Program-made: the position numbers and the translations under genes
Assembly: GCA_004322465.1 (NCBI GenBank)
Contig: SCVO01000033.1
Location: forward strand, 1-40,624
From: Candidatus Nitrosotenuis sp.
Lineage (GTDB): Archaea > Thermoproteota > Nitrososphaeria > Nitrososphaerales > Nitrosopumilaceae
Length of the DNA stretch: 40,624 nt
Reading direction: 5' to 3'
In this document: positions 14,430 through 23,464 of the stretch, in pieces
Numbering within the stretch: the stretch's first letter is position 1
Layout: each line of letters opens with the position of its first letter
The notes under the pieces: model-generated
The model's database searches: none
Told to the model about the DNA's origin: nothing
Seen by the model: the letters and a program-made list of their open reading frames with translations, nothing else

Positions 14430-16061
14430 TTAACGCATGTAAAATGCAGTTAACGTTGTTGCCTGTGTAGGCGTTATTGTTTTACAGCTGTTTGTGCTAC
14501 CGTCGCCCCAGTGATCAAATACGTAGTTTTGGTAGTTTGACATGCACACCTTGTATTGCGTATTTGCCTTACCTGTGTACGACAAAGTGGTGTAACCCGA
14601 CTTTACTAGTTTGGTTCCAGAGTAGATCTCTGTCCAAAGGCCAGTAATGGCGTTGCCAGATAGGTCTTTGGATTTCACTTTGATTGCAACAGATGTTTTG
14701 TAGTACGCAGTCAAAGTCGTTGCCTGTGTTGGTGTTATTGTCCTGCAACTGTTTGTGCTACCGTCGTCCCAGTGATCAAAGACATTGGTTTGATAGTTCG
14801 ATACACATACTTGGTATTGAGTGCCAGTTGTGGCATCATACGTCATTGTCGTGTAACCGCTGCTAACCAAGGTACTGCCTGCAGATATTTCTGTCCAAAG
14901 GCCAGTAAGTGTGTTGCCAGCTAGGTCTGTTGATTGTACCGTAACCGTTTGTGTTGGTGACGGTGGTGGAGGCGGTGGTGGAATTGCGCCTGTTTGATAG
15001 GACGCAGTCAAAGTCGTTGCCTGTGTCGGTGTTATTGTCCTGCAACTGTTTGTGCTACCGTCGTCCCAGTGATCAAAGACATTGTTTCCATAATCTGCTA
15101 CACATACTTGGTATTGAGTACCAGATATTGCATCATATGTAAATGTCGTGTAACCGCTGCCAACTAAGATACCGACTGCAGAGATTTCTGTCCAAAGTCC
15201 AGTAAGTGTGTTGCCAGCTAGGTCTGTTGATTGTACCGTAACCGTTTGTGTCGGTGACGGTGGTGGGGGCGGCGGTGGAATTATTCCAGTGTCTAATGCT
15301 GCTGCCAGATCAGAGAAATATGGCGTTACAGAATCCCATGGGTTTGAGAGATTATCGTTCGTTATGTACATGTACGATACATAATTTGCTGAGCTTTGTA
15401 CAAAAGATGTATCCAACGTTCCAACACCATAGGATAGGTATGAAAAGTTGCTTTTGTCGTAGCCAGTATGCCAGCCTCCGAGGAAGCTCAGGCTTGGTAA
15501 TCCCCCAGTCTCATAGATGATGATGTTATCCATAGTTCCAATATAGCTGGACTGAGTTTCAGCTCCTGGATTTCCAACAGTAAATGCAAACCCGACTGAT
15601 TTTGAATGGTTGCTAAGATTTCCGTAGTAGGTTTCGTCTCCTCCGCCGTTTGACATCTCATCAAAGAATATCCCCTGAAGTTGAGGATACCATGATTTGT
15701 AGGTATCAATGTCGGAGTTCACCGTACTAGTGCTTCTTGAGCCGTAGCCAGTAGCCACATATCCTATTACGACTATTCCTGCGGACTGGAGTTTTTGTAT
15801 TCCGGAAACGTAGTTGGAATCTTTTGCTCCGCCGGGGCCGTTATTTGGATTAATTATAGCCACAATCGGTACTGATGGGTGCGCATTTTTTGCAGCAACC
15901 ACTGTGTCCCATGTTGTACCAGGATAGGTATACAATGGGATCATTATACCAGTGCTTGTTGCTGCAAATGCATGTTGCGATGTTAGAGATGGTAGTAGCG
16001 TTGCTGTAACTAGCAGTGACATGAGAGCCAATGCATAGTATTTCGAAGATTGTTCTATCAT
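14430..16061 (-). CDS. Secreted spherulin-4-like glycosidase with three C-terminal repeats
   Basis: A 543-residue protein: signal peptide ending near AFA (about 33), then a spherulin-4 domain (about 36-265: IMIPLYTYPGTTWDTVVAAK, AIINPNNGPG, GIFFDEMSN, NIIIYE). Then come two Pro-rich linkers (PPPPPPPSPTQT) and three repeats of about 85-90 residues containing GLWTEI and VFDHWDDGSTNSC(R/K)TI. The spherulin-4 family includes GH135 enzymes that cut alpha-1,4-galactosaminoglycan, and the adjacent acidic pair in FFDE fits the catalytic site. The repeats look like beta-rich cell-wall or matrix modules. Close relative of the 16275 gene; the Pel-like operon is nearby. Confidence 0.8.
   Translation of the reverse strand: MIEQSSKYYALALMSLLVTATLLPSLTSQHAFAATSTGIMIPLYTYPGTTWDTVVAAKNAHPSVPIVAIINPNNGPGGAKDSNYVSGIQKLQSAGIVVIGYVATGYGSRSTSTVNSDIDTYKSWYPQLQGIFFDEMSNGGGDETYYGNLSNHSKSVGFAFTVGNPGAETQSSYIGTMDNIIIYETGGLPSLSFLGGWHTGYDKSNFSYLSYGVGTLDTSFVQSSANYVSYMYITNDNLSNPWDSVTPYFSDLAAALDTGIIPPPPPPPSPTQTVTVQSTDLAGNTLTGLWTEISAVGILVGSGYTTFTYDAISGTQYQVCVADYGNNVFDHWDDGSTNSCRTITPTQATTLTASYQTGAIPPPPPPPSPTQTVTVQSTDLAGNTLTGLWTEISAGSTLVSSGYTTMTYDATTGTQYQVCVSNYQTNVFDHWDDGSTNSCRTITPTQATTLTAYYKTSVAIKVKSKDLSGNAITGLWTEIYSGTKLVKSGYTTLSYTGKANTQYKVCMSNYQNYVFDHWGDGSTNSCKTITPTQATTLTAFYMR
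14440..15290 (-). repeat. Intragenic tandem repeats encoding 'FDHWDDG' modules
   Basis: Three coding repeats. The first two units are near-identical at DNA level with a period of 297 bases (for example 14704 and 15001 onward: cgcagtcaaagtcgttgcct in both). The third, at the 3' end of the gene, is more diverged and lacks the poly-proline linker. This suggests a recent duplication and a chance of copy-number change. Confidence 0.85.
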
Positions 16062-16081
16062 CTTGTACTAGAACAATCTTC
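16045..16081. promoter_or_regulatory. 13-bp inverted repeat spanning start codon of the 16061 gene
   Basis: Arms GAAGATTGTTCTA (16045-16057) and TAGAACAATCTTC (16069-16081) are perfect complements with an 11-base spacer holding the ATG. The TATA box is at 16085-16093, 28 bases before the ATG, so transcription should begin near the start codon. The repeat thus lies where a repressor would block initiation. The core TAGAACAATCT also occurs at the gvpA promoter. Confidence 0.6.
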
Positions 16082-16085
16082 TAAT

Positions 16086-16227
16086 TATAAAAGGGGTGTG
16101 CAGTTCAGATATGTACACAAACTTCAGTTTCAAAATTTGAAAAATTTGTATTGTAAAAACATGACGCCGAATTTCTACACTATAAAAGAATTGTGTAATG
16201 CGGATATGTAGTCAAACTTCAGTTTCA
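16086..16227. repeat. 47-bp direct repeat carrying a TATA box (two copies)
   Basis: Copies at 16086-16132 and 16181-16227 match in 38 of 47 positions without gaps. Both start with TATAAAAG and share GATATGTA and CAAACTTCAGTTTCA. Read on the minus strand each ends with a CTTTTATA box; the first serves the gene starting at 16061. The second copy has only a 10-codon reading frame after it (ATG 16162). It looks like a promoter duplication. Confidence 0.65.
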
Positions 16228-16274
16228 GACAAATCCAGAAAATGCAAAAGAGAATTCAGCAAGTATTGTCAATA

Positions 16275-17564
16275 TCAGTTTCTATAATGCGCGATGACAG
16301 TCATGTTTGGGCCAACAATGTTTATGATTCTGCACCTATTGACGGTTTGATCATCCCAGTGATCAAAAAAATAGTTTTGATAGTCAGATACACATACCAG
16401 ATACTGCGAATCAGATGACAGTTGATATGGCTGCGGCGTGAATCCAGATGTTATTTTTGTCCCGTTTGAGTAGATTTCCACCCATATTCCAGATATGGAC
16501 GTGCCATTTAGATCGACTGAGCGGAGATTTAGGGTCGAGTACACCTTGTAGTATGCAGTAAAAGTCATGTTTTGCACAGGAGTGATTGTTGCGCACCTAT
16601 TGTCATACATGTTCTCCCAGTGATCAAACACATAGTTTTGGTAATCCGCAGCACAGACAAGATATGGCAAATCAGAAACAAGCCAATGCTGTGTAGGCGT
16701 AAGACCGTTCCTGACTAGGACATTGTTTGAGTAGATCTCATTCCAAAGGCCAGAGATGGGCGCAGATGCAAGATCAGACGATCTGATGGACACCGACGAG
16801 GCATCACCTACTGAGCTAACCAAACCGTCAAAATACGGCGGCAGTGTGTCCCACGGATTTGGCAAAGAGCCATTTGAGATGTAGATGTATCCAACATAAT
16901 TAGCGGCATTTTTCACATAGGCTTGGTCCAGCGCCCCAACTCCATAAGATACCGATGAGAAATTGCTTTTGTCATAGGCTATGTGCCAGCCTCCAAGGTA
17001 GTTTAGACTTGGGATGTTTGAATTATCATAAATTAGTATGTTGTCCACCTTCCCCACATAACTTGGCGGAATATCAGCGCCGGCATTACCAACAGTGAGG
17101 GTAAAGCCAACGGATTTCGCATAGTTGCTCAAGTTCCAATAATAGCCTTCGTTTCCGACAACATTTGACATTTCATCAAAAAATATCCCATTGATTTGAG
17201 GATACCGTGATTTGTAAGAATCAATGTCGTTGATCACCAGACTCGGATCCCTTGCGGTGTAATTTGTGTAGACATATCCCATCACAACGACTCCTGATGA
17301 CTGCAGTTTTTGTATTCCGGAAACGTAGTTTGTGTCAGTGACGTTCCCAGGTCCGTTGTGTGGGTTAATCACCGCCGCAACCGGTACTGAGGGATGCGCA
17401 TTTTTTGCAGCAACCACTGTGTCCCAGGTTGTACCGGGATAGGTATACAGAGGGATTAGAATTCCAGTCACTTTAGTCATTGACTCAGACTGCGAAGATT
17501 CTGCCAGGATGGACAGTAGAAACAACACAATAGAAGTTGCTGCGTAAATCAGCGGTTTTGTCAC
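16275..17564 (-). CDS. Secreted spherulin-4-like protein with two C-terminal repeats
   Basis: A 429-residue paralogue of the 14430 gene. Signal peptide about 1-27, spherulin-4 domain (GILIPLYTYPGTTWDTVVAA, AVINPHNGPG, GIFFDEMSN), then two repeats with GLWNEIYS or GIWVEIYS and VFDHWEN or FFDHWDD. A later acidic residue differs (LIYDNSN versus IIYETGG), which might affect catalysis. The start is GTG 17564, 26 bases after an ATTATAAAAAA box (17585-17595), so leaderless. Expected outside the cell. Confidence 0.78.
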   Translation of the reverse strand: MTKPLIYAATSIVLFLLSILAESSQSESMTKVTGILIPLYTYPGTTWDTVVAAKNAHPSVPVAAVINPHNGPGNVTDTNYVSGIQKLQSSGVVVMGYVYTNYTARDPSLVINDIDSYKSRYPQINGIFFDEMSNVVGNEGYYWNLSNYAKSVGFTLTVGNAGADIPPSYVGKVDNILIYDNSNIPSLNYLGGWHIAYDKSNFSSVSYGVGALDQAYVKNAANYVGYIYISNGSLPNPWDTLPPYFDGLVSSVGDASSVSIRSSDLASAPISGLWNEIYSNNVLVRNGLTPTQHWLVSDLPYLVCAADYQNYVFDHWENMYDNRCATITPVQNMTFTAYYKVYSTLNLRSVDLNGTSISGIWVEIYSNGTKITSGFTPQPYQLSSDSQYLVCVSDYQNYFFDHWDDQTVNRCRIINIVGPNMTVIAHYRN

Positions 17565-17674
17565 ATATTTAATTTTTGAAGCAAATTATAAAAAAACGAT
17601 AGAAGATTATACTGGAACTATGTTACAATTTTTTATTATCAAGGCAGATAAATTAAGAGCGTGATCAGTAAATT

Positions 17675-18739
17675 ATGAAGTATGCAAATGTCCTAGTAAC
17701 AGCAGCCGGAAGCATAATAGCTCAAGGCATAATCAAATCTTTAAGACTTGCAAACATTCAGCGCTCCAGCCCCGTAACATACAGGATATTTACTACGGAC
17801 ATCAACGCTCAGGCTGCCGGTTTGTATCGAGCCGATGTTGGAGTGCTCATTCCAAGACCCACATCTCCGGATTACGTAGACCGAGTCATCAAGATTTGTA
17901 ATGAAAACAAAATCGATGCAGTATTTGTCGGATCTGACGAGGAATTGATGACGCTGGTAACGGCAAAGGAGCAAATAGAGAACGATACAAAATCAGTTCT
18001 CATCGCGAATCCAGAAAAAGTAATAAGAATTGCCTCGGACAAGTGGACCACATACACATACCTAAAGGAAAGGAAGATTTTTTGTGCAGAATCCGCCCTG
18101 CCGGAAGACCGTGAGGCATTCATACGCAAGTTTGGGTTTCCACTAGTTGTCAAGCCACGTGAGGGGCACGGCTCACTCCACTTCTATGTGGTAAACAACA
18201 ATGACGAAATGAAATACGCCATATCCAGCATTCAAAAAGCAGGATGGCGCCCGATGCTACAAGAATATCTGGATGGCGAAGACAACGAATTCACCTCAGG
18301 AGTTACAGTTGACAGGGAAGGAAAGCATGTCATGTCATCCATATCCATGAGAAAAACTTTGAAAGGCGGACAAACATACAAGGCATTCATCGACGATTAT
18401 GATTCAATTAACAAGTGTGCTGAGGACGTTGCAATTAAGATAGGGGCGCGCGGGTCCATAAACATACAATCTAAGCTAATGGATGACAAGCCCAAGATTT
18501 TTGAAATCAATCCCAGATTTTCTGCAACGTGCCCACTTCGTGCAACAGCAGGAGTAAATGAGCCAGACATCATTTTTCGTAACGTGTTACTAAACGAGAA
18601 AATAAGGATTAGAGATTACAGAAAGCTAGTTTGTATGAGATATTGGAACGAAGTTTATGTTCCAATATCCACGTATGATAAAACAAAAAACGACAAGGTA
18701 GTCCAGAACTCAGATGCGTTTATTCCAAATTATTTTTAG
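17675..18739 (+). CDS. ATP-grasp ligase (carbamoyl-phosphate-synthase-like)
   Basis: A 354-residue protein. The N-terminal Rossmann-like region starts NVLVTAAGSIIAQGIIKSL. The ATP-grasp part shows FPLVVKPREGHGS (about 158-170), MLQEYLDGEDNEFTS and the metal-binding FEINPRFS, where Glu and Asn bind Mg-ATP. Such stand-alone ATP-grasp enzymes join an acid to an amine, and many sit in polysaccharide clusters. The gene converges with the PelG-like gene (ends overlap by four bases). The substrate cannot be told from sequence. Confidence 0.8.
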   Translation: MKYANVLVTAAGSIIAQGIIKSLRLANIQRSSPVTYRIFTTDINAQAAGLYRADVGVLIPRPTSPDYVDRVIKICNENKIDAVFVGSDEELMTLVTAKEQIENDTKSVLIANPEKVIRIASDKWTTYTYLKERKIFCAESALPEDREAFIRKFGFPLVVKPREGHGSLHFYVVNNNDEMKYAISSIQKAGWRPMLQEYLDGEDNEFTSGVTVDREGKHVMSSISMRKTLKGGQTYKAFIDDYDSINKCAEDVAIKIGARGSINIQSKLMDDKPKIFEINPRFSATCPLRATAGVNEPDIIFRNVLLNEKIRIRDYRKLVCMRYWNEVYVPISTYDKTKNDKVVQNSDAFIPNYF

Positions 18740-20394
18740 ACGTATTTAGCAAAATATGTACTTGAAGCATTACGTATGATTTTTCTTACACATACTGTAG
18801 ATACAGTAAACGAGAATACTGCCGAAGCGAGATATGCGATAGTTATGTTCTCATATCCAGACTTGCCTAAAATTGCGCCGCCTACAGCTATGATAGATAC
18901 GGCTACAATCGACATATAGACAAGAGGTTTTATTTTATTTAGGAAAGCTATGAACATCAGATTTGCGGCATGCATTGAGATGAAAACATTTCCAATTGAG
19001 GCCAAGCGCAGAACCATTACGGTTTTTTCTGTTCCTCCAAGATGCACTGCTATTTGAGGTGCGAAAACAAAGAGTACTGTAGCAGTTGTCGCAGACAACA
19101 CTAGGGACAAGATAACTAGTTGCGCGTATTGTTTTTGCAGAAAACGATCAATTTTGTCAGATTCTGAGATCTTGAGATCAATTATCATGTTGTTTAGGCG
19201 TATGTAAATTGGCGACATTAGGACGTATTGCAGCATAGACGCCGATAAAATAACAAGCAGCGCCAGATCTGCACCCGTATGATACATCGAATTAAACTCA
19301 AACAATCGGTCGCTAGTACCGGATACGATATCTGGATGATAAATCCAAGAAAGCAGTCTGTCGGTAAAAAGCGTTGAAAAGTACAAAGTGCCAAAGACCG
19401 AGTGAGGCAACATTTCCCATATTTGGACATGAAATCTCGACCTGAGTGTCTTGTCACTTGTCGAAACCGGATTGTAAAAATGAGGCACGTTTCCCGCTAT
19501 TATAGACACGGATTTTTTTTCCAGTATCTTACGGTGATGAAAAACTGCGAAAACGGTCAGAACTGAAAAGGCCACTCCCAAGGATGCAAAATATCGCACG
19601 GTGTTATCAGGTATGGCACCCTCAGCCAAAAAATAAACCGTCCCAATAGACACAAAAGCCGAGGCATAGCCCACAATCAAGTGTTTTATTTTTTTCAAAG
19701 AGTAAATTATCATGTAGCTTGCACGATGCAAGGATACTGTAACCATGCTGATAATGGCAACGCCCACCAGTTGGTACGGCAAATCTGCAAGTTTGGCTGC
19801 AACCAATAGCCCCAAGGATGCCACCAGTAGCAGTACCGATACAGTGAGGTAGCTCCGCTTCAGTATTCGCTTTACCTCACCTATGTTGGTTTGATTATAG
19901 TAAAAAGTAAACAGCTTTTGGAAAATCTGCATCGAGCCCTCTGTAATTAATAATCCCAGGAACACTCCGCCAACGAACGCAGTAGTGAGTTCCTTTGGAA
20001 GGGACAGGGCCATCCACAACGAAACACCAGTTAGAAACAACAGCACCAGCGAACCAAGCCATGGGAAGATCATTCCTAGTCCTTCGGCCAGCCTTTGTGT
20101 CGGAGTTGGAATCGGAGTCGCAAGCAATTCCATGGATTTCTTATCTTGTTCTGCATTGTAGTACAAATCTATAAAATCATAAACATATTTGGCCAGATCA
20201 GGAAGACTTTGAAAACCGTTTTTTGTCACAAGTTCATTGTTGTAACCTAGCACTTCAAGCAAGACAACAATATCTGCAAGGTTGTTAACGCCTTGTTGAA
20301 TTGTCACAATAGATCGCGCCGTCTTTTGTGCAAATATCCGTGATTCCCTTGACAAACTTTTGTAATTGTCAGAGTGAGACAGTAGCATAGCCAT
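18736..20394 (-). CDS. pelG: PelG-like polytopic polysaccharide transporter
   Basis: A 552-residue membrane protein. Residues 1-105 are soluble, then about 12 hydrophobic segments follow from 108 to the end. HSVFGTLYFSTLFTDRLLSW (331-350) and YHTGADLALL (371-380) fit the pattern of PelG, the Wzx-like protein that moves the Pel polymer together with PelF. The usual PelG is about 100 residues shorter, so the N-terminal extension is unusual. It starts six bases after the epimerase stop with GAGGT upstream. Assignment is by remembered motifs and gene partners; a general flippase is the alternative. Confidence 0.65.
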   Translation of the reverse strand: MAMLLSHSDNYKSLSRESRIFAQKTARSIVTIQQGVNNLADIVVLLEVLGYNNELVTKNGFQSLPDLAKYVYDFIDLYYNAEQDKKSMELLATPIPTPTQRLAEGLGMIFPWLGSLVLLFLTGVSLWMALSLPKELTTAFVGGVFLGLLITEGSMQIFQKLFTFYYNQTNIGEVKRILKRSYLTVSVLLLVASLGLLVAAKLADLPYQLVGVAIISMVTVSLHRASYMIIYSLKKIKHLIVGYASAFVSIGTVYFLAEGAIPDNTVRYFASLGVAFSVLTVFAVFHHRKILEKKSVSIIAGNVPHFYNPVSTSDKTLRSRFHVQIWEMLPHSVFGTLYFSTLFTDRLLSWIYHPDIVSGTSDRLFEFNSMYHTGADLALLVILSASMLQYVLMSPIYIRLNNMIIDLKISESDKIDRFLQKQYAQLVILSLVLSATTATVLFVFAPQIAVHLGGTEKTVMVLRLASIGNVFISMHAANLMFIAFLNKIKPLVYMSIVAVSIIAVGGAILGKSGYENITIAYLASAVFSFTVSTVCVRKIIRNASSTYFAKYV

Positions 20395-20400
20395 CTAACC

Positions 20401-21375
20401 TCAAAATGCATTTGCCGCACTCAATGGTGCAGATTTTGTCTTGGTCTTAAGAAAGTCCACAGTTTGACTCAGTCCATATTCAGGTGAAACCTTTGCACCA
20501 TATCCCAAGTAATTTTGTATTTTGTCAATCGACGCACGGCCAAACTTGACATCGCCTTTCCTACTAGGCCCAAATTGATATCCAAGATCAGCAGTGTTGG
20601 TAACTTTCTGCAATGTTTCAAGTAATTCCTTGATGCTCACTGAGCTGCCCGATGCTACATTGAACATGGTTCCGGTTGCATTCGCCGATTCCATTGCCAG
20701 CATGTTTGCCTGTACAATGTCTTTTACAAATACGAAATCGCGTACCTGCGATCCATCACCATGTATGGTTGGAGTTTGGCCAAGCAGAAGATTTCTTATG
20801 AAAACGGTTATGACGCCGCTGTAATCATTTATTGTCTGCCTTGGACCGTAGACGTTAAAGTATCGTAATGCTACACTTTGCAGCCCATAGGTCTCATAGT
20901 ACGCATTAAGATAGTTTTCCACGCATAGTTTTGATGCCCCATACGGCGAGTACGGTCTGCACACAAACTCCTCTCTTGCCTTGTCCTCAACTACCCCGTA
21001 TACCGCAGCGGATGACGCAAAAACGAATCTTTTCACATTTTTACGTACGCAGTAATTCATTAGATCAAGTGTCATGTTTACATTGACATCGTGAACCAGC
21101 ATTGGATCGGTAACCGATTTAGGTACACTTGCAATGGCAGCCTCATGAAAAACGACATCCATTTGCTCATCTCCTAGCAAATTGGCAGTGTCCCTTACAT
21201 CACCAATCAAAACGTGAAGTTTTTTGCCTTTATGCTGAGAAAGGTTTTCCAGAGAACCAGTACTCAGATTGTCGATTACAAAGGTTTCAATTCCTCTGCT
21301 AATCAGTTCGTCCACGATATGGCTTCCAATGAATCCGGCACCTCCAGTAACTAATGCCTTTGAAACTTTGTTCAT
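20401..21375 (-). CDS. NAD-dependent UDP-sugar 4-epimerase (SDR family)
   Basis: A 324-residue extended short-chain dehydrogenase. NAD-binding GGAGFIGSHI (12-21), FASSAAVYG, the catalytic YGASK and LRYFNVYGPRQ are all standard for GalE/WbpP-type epimerases. It could make UDP-Gal or UDP-GalNAc from the glucose forms. It sits between the pelF-like and pelG-like genes, overlapping the former by ATGA. In Pel clusters a UDP-GlcNAc 4-epimerase supplies UDP-GalNAc, which makes that substrate likely here. Confidence 0.88.
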   Translation of the reverse strand: MNKVSKALVTGGAGFIGSHIVDELISRGIETFVIDNLSTGSLENLSQHKGKKLHVLIGDVRDTANLLGDEQMDVVFHEAAIASVPKSVTDPMLVHDVNVNMTLDLMNYCVRKNVKRFVFASSAAVYGVVEDKAREEFVCRPYSPYGASKLCVENYLNAYYETYGLQSVALRYFNVYGPRQTINDYSGVITVFIRNLLLGQTPTIHGDGSQVRDFVFVKDIVQANMLAMESANATGTMFNVASGSSVSIKELLETLQKVTNTADLGYQFGPSRKGDVKFGRASIDKIQNYLGYGAKVSPEYGLSQTVDFLKTKTKSAPLSAANAF

Positions 21376-22856
21376 TGCATCACACCAACTTTTGAATAAT
21401 CAGGTTTGTCGGCAGTGTTGAACGATTCGTATTGATCTAGGAATTTGTTTATTGACTTTGCGAGTGTGAATTCTTCTGAGACTCTTTTTACTGCGGCAGC
21501 GCCAAGATCGGTTCTCATCTTTTCGTCGTTTAGAAGCATGACAATTGCCTTTGCAAGCTCATGCGGCCGTCTACTTCGTACAAGAACCCCGCATTTCTGC
21601 AATGCTTCCCTCACCCCTCCAACATCAGAAGCTATGATTGCCTTACCGCAAGCCATTGCCTCTATCACAGCAAATGGAAAGCCTTCGGTGATGCTGCTCA
21701 TTACGACAACGTCTGCAGAATTGTATGCTTTTTCAGGCTCCTTGGTGCCGCCCATAAATTTGACAGCGTCTTCAAGATGAAGGCTCGTTACAGTGTCAAG
21801 GCATCTGCAGGAATAATCAAGATCGGTGGATCCACCATAAATTAGGCATTGAATATTCGGAATGCTTTCCTTGGCGTAATTAATGGCCTGAATCAGGCAC
21901 ACTATGTCTTTGAAGACGTCCACGCGTGCAACACAAACGACGGTAGGCCTTTCGGAAGACTTTGGGACTGGCAACGGCCTGAATCGGTGTGTGTCGACCC
22001 CGTTGTATATTACCTTAATTTTGGTCGGGTCTGCACCAAGAATTCGTTCCCAGACTGCATTGGCCTGACACACAGGCGTTATCAGATCCGCAATGGAGTA
22101 GATTGTTTTGACGACGTTTCTTGAGAAAACTTTCCAGAATATTTTGGACGGCTCGTCATGCATGTAGCCATTATAGTAAAGCAGCAATTCCCTAAATGCC
22201 ACGCCGTGCTCAGTGATTATCACTGGACAGTTGTTTTCCATTTTGGCAAAAATTGCAATAAAAGACGGAATCCATGCAAGTGAGCAGTGTATGACGTCAA
22301 CTTGAGGTACGCTTATTGACAGAATTTGCAGGTTTCTTTGAACGAGCTGAAATGCCGTAAGCGCTTCTTTTAGGGTCATTTGTCTATACAGCGAGTCGTC
22401 TAGGATTTTTTTTAGAAATATTTGCCAGGTTAGCGGATGCTCAAAGCACTTTTTTGAATCGTGCTTGGTCAGAAACTTGTGCAATGAAAAAATTATTTTA
22501 GACAGATGTGCGGGTTTGCAGTCATCTGACAGAATGGTGTCTATGAATTCCTTAAACAAAGGCATGAATTCACGGTTAATTACGTTGTCAGTTGTGCAGA
22601 AAATCTTTTTCAGCATGGATTGTTTGTCATCATAGAATTCCTCATATCGGTTGGATCCAAATATCGGCATTTCAATCACCCGGATAACGTTTGGCGGTAT
22701 GTTATACGTGCCATTACAGTTTGGATTTGAGAGTTGGTTGACTACTATGAACTGCCAATCCTGCATGTTATCAATCAGGGTTTTTGTCCAGGTGTAGACT
22801 CCTCCAGATGCACAGTTAGGATAGCAGTCCCAGTTAACCAGTAAAACTTTTTTCAT
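21372..22856 (-). CDS. pelF: PelF-like glycosyltransferase (GT4)
   Basis: A 494-residue GT-B enzyme. The N-terminus has the glycogen-synthase-like ASGGVYTWTK (16-25) and a long insert, then VIITEHGVAFRE (212-223), a PelF feature. The GT4 C-terminal domain follows: YNGVDTHRFRP, VARVDVFKD and EGFPFAVIEAMACGKAIIAS (391-410) with the E-x7-E pair. PelF is a soluble cytoplasmic polymerase using UDP-GalNAc/GlcNAc. It overlaps the TPR gene (TGATG) and the epimerase gene (ATGA). It is a confident GT4; the Pel assignment comes from the N-terminal motifs and the pelG-like partner. Confidence 0.75.
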   Translation of the reverse strand: MKKVLLVNWDCYPNCASGGVYTWTKTLIDNMQDWQFIVVNQLSNPNCNGTYNIPPNVIRVIEMPIFGSNRYEEFYDDKQSMLKKIFCTTDNVINREFMPLFKEFIDTILSDDCKPAHLSKIIFSLHKFLTKHDSKKCFEHPLTWQIFLKKILDDSLYRQMTLKEALTAFQLVQRNLQILSISVPQVDVIHCSLAWIPSFIAIFAKMENNCPVIITEHGVAFRELLLYYNGYMHDEPSKIFWKVFSRNVVKTIYSIADLITPVCQANAVWERILGADPTKIKVIYNGVDTHRFRPLPVPKSSERPTVVCVARVDVFKDIVCLIQAINYAKESIPNIQCLIYGGSTDLDYSCRCLDTVTSLHLEDAVKFMGGTKEPEKAYNSADVVVMSSITEGFPFAVIEAMACGKAIIASDVGGVREALQKCGVLVRSRRPHELAKAIVMLLNDEKMRTDLGAAAVKRVSEEFTLAKSINKFLDQYESFNTADKPDYSKVGVMQ

Positions 22857-23464
22857 CAGATTTCTTTCCCTTTTTGTTCGATTGAGCCATAGGCAACGTT
22901 TGGCGCCATTTTTCCACTTCCTGATGAACTCAGGCGCGTAAGTTGATCTATTGCGGCAGAGATTTCGTTGGAGTTTTTGAGGGCGGGATTGATGTGCGCC
23001 TTTATGTTTTCTATCGATTTCTTTTTTGCTCGCAGAACGTCCATTGTTTCATTCTCCCCAAATGGATTCAGTTTTCTTGCCAACGACAGATATTTGTCAA
23101 AAATCTGCTGCGCGCGATAATAATCAGACGCCAGAAGGAAGTTTTCATATGCCTCCTGCAGGGACCAAAGCGACTCCCTTACGGACTCTCCTATAACCAG
23201 ATCAGCGTTTTTCTCATAGGCGTTGGCCGCCTCCAAGTATAGCCTGCGCGCATCCTCTAGGTAGCCAGTCTTGCTAAGGCACTCTGCCGCACACAGGCAG
23301 CTTAGTGCAGATCTAATGTACAAATTAGATTTTAGACATTCTGCCGCATCTTCGATGTAAAAAATAGTAGCTTTGTGGAAATCTTGCCCGTCTTCCATTT
23401 TTATGGCGTTAAGCCACAGATTAGATTCGTCCGTAATTCTATCAGTCCAAGTTTTAACTTTCAA
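22856..23464 (-). CDS. TPR-like helical protein, first gene of the Pel-like operon
   Basis: A 202-residue protein with repeated helix pairs (ALSCLCAAECLSKTGYLEDA, RRLYLEAANAYEK, ENFLLASDYYRAQQIFDKYL), typical of tetratricopeptide-like scaffolds, and a disordered Ser/Gly tail. There is no signal peptide. It resembles the N-terminal part of the TPR-receiver protein at 31621. In bacterial Pel systems PelE supplies TPRs at the membrane; this soluble protein may play an analogous docking role, but it shows no PelE membrane segments. Its stop overlaps the pelF-like start. Confidence 0.7.
   Translation of the reverse strand: MKVKTWTDRITDESNLWLNAIKMEDGQDFHKATIFYIEDAAECLKSNLYIRSALSCLCAAECLSKTGYLEDARRLYLEAANAYEKNADLVIGESVRESLWSLQEAYENFLLASDYYRAQQIFDKYLSLARKLNPFGENETMDVLRAKKKSIENIKAHINPALKNSNEISAAIDQLTRLSSSGSGKMAPNVAYGSIEQKGKEI

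Noticed and set aside
14440-15290. Repeats resembling a CRISPR array
   Set aside because: The units are long (297 bases), in frame and encode protein modules; no short repeats with unique spacers.
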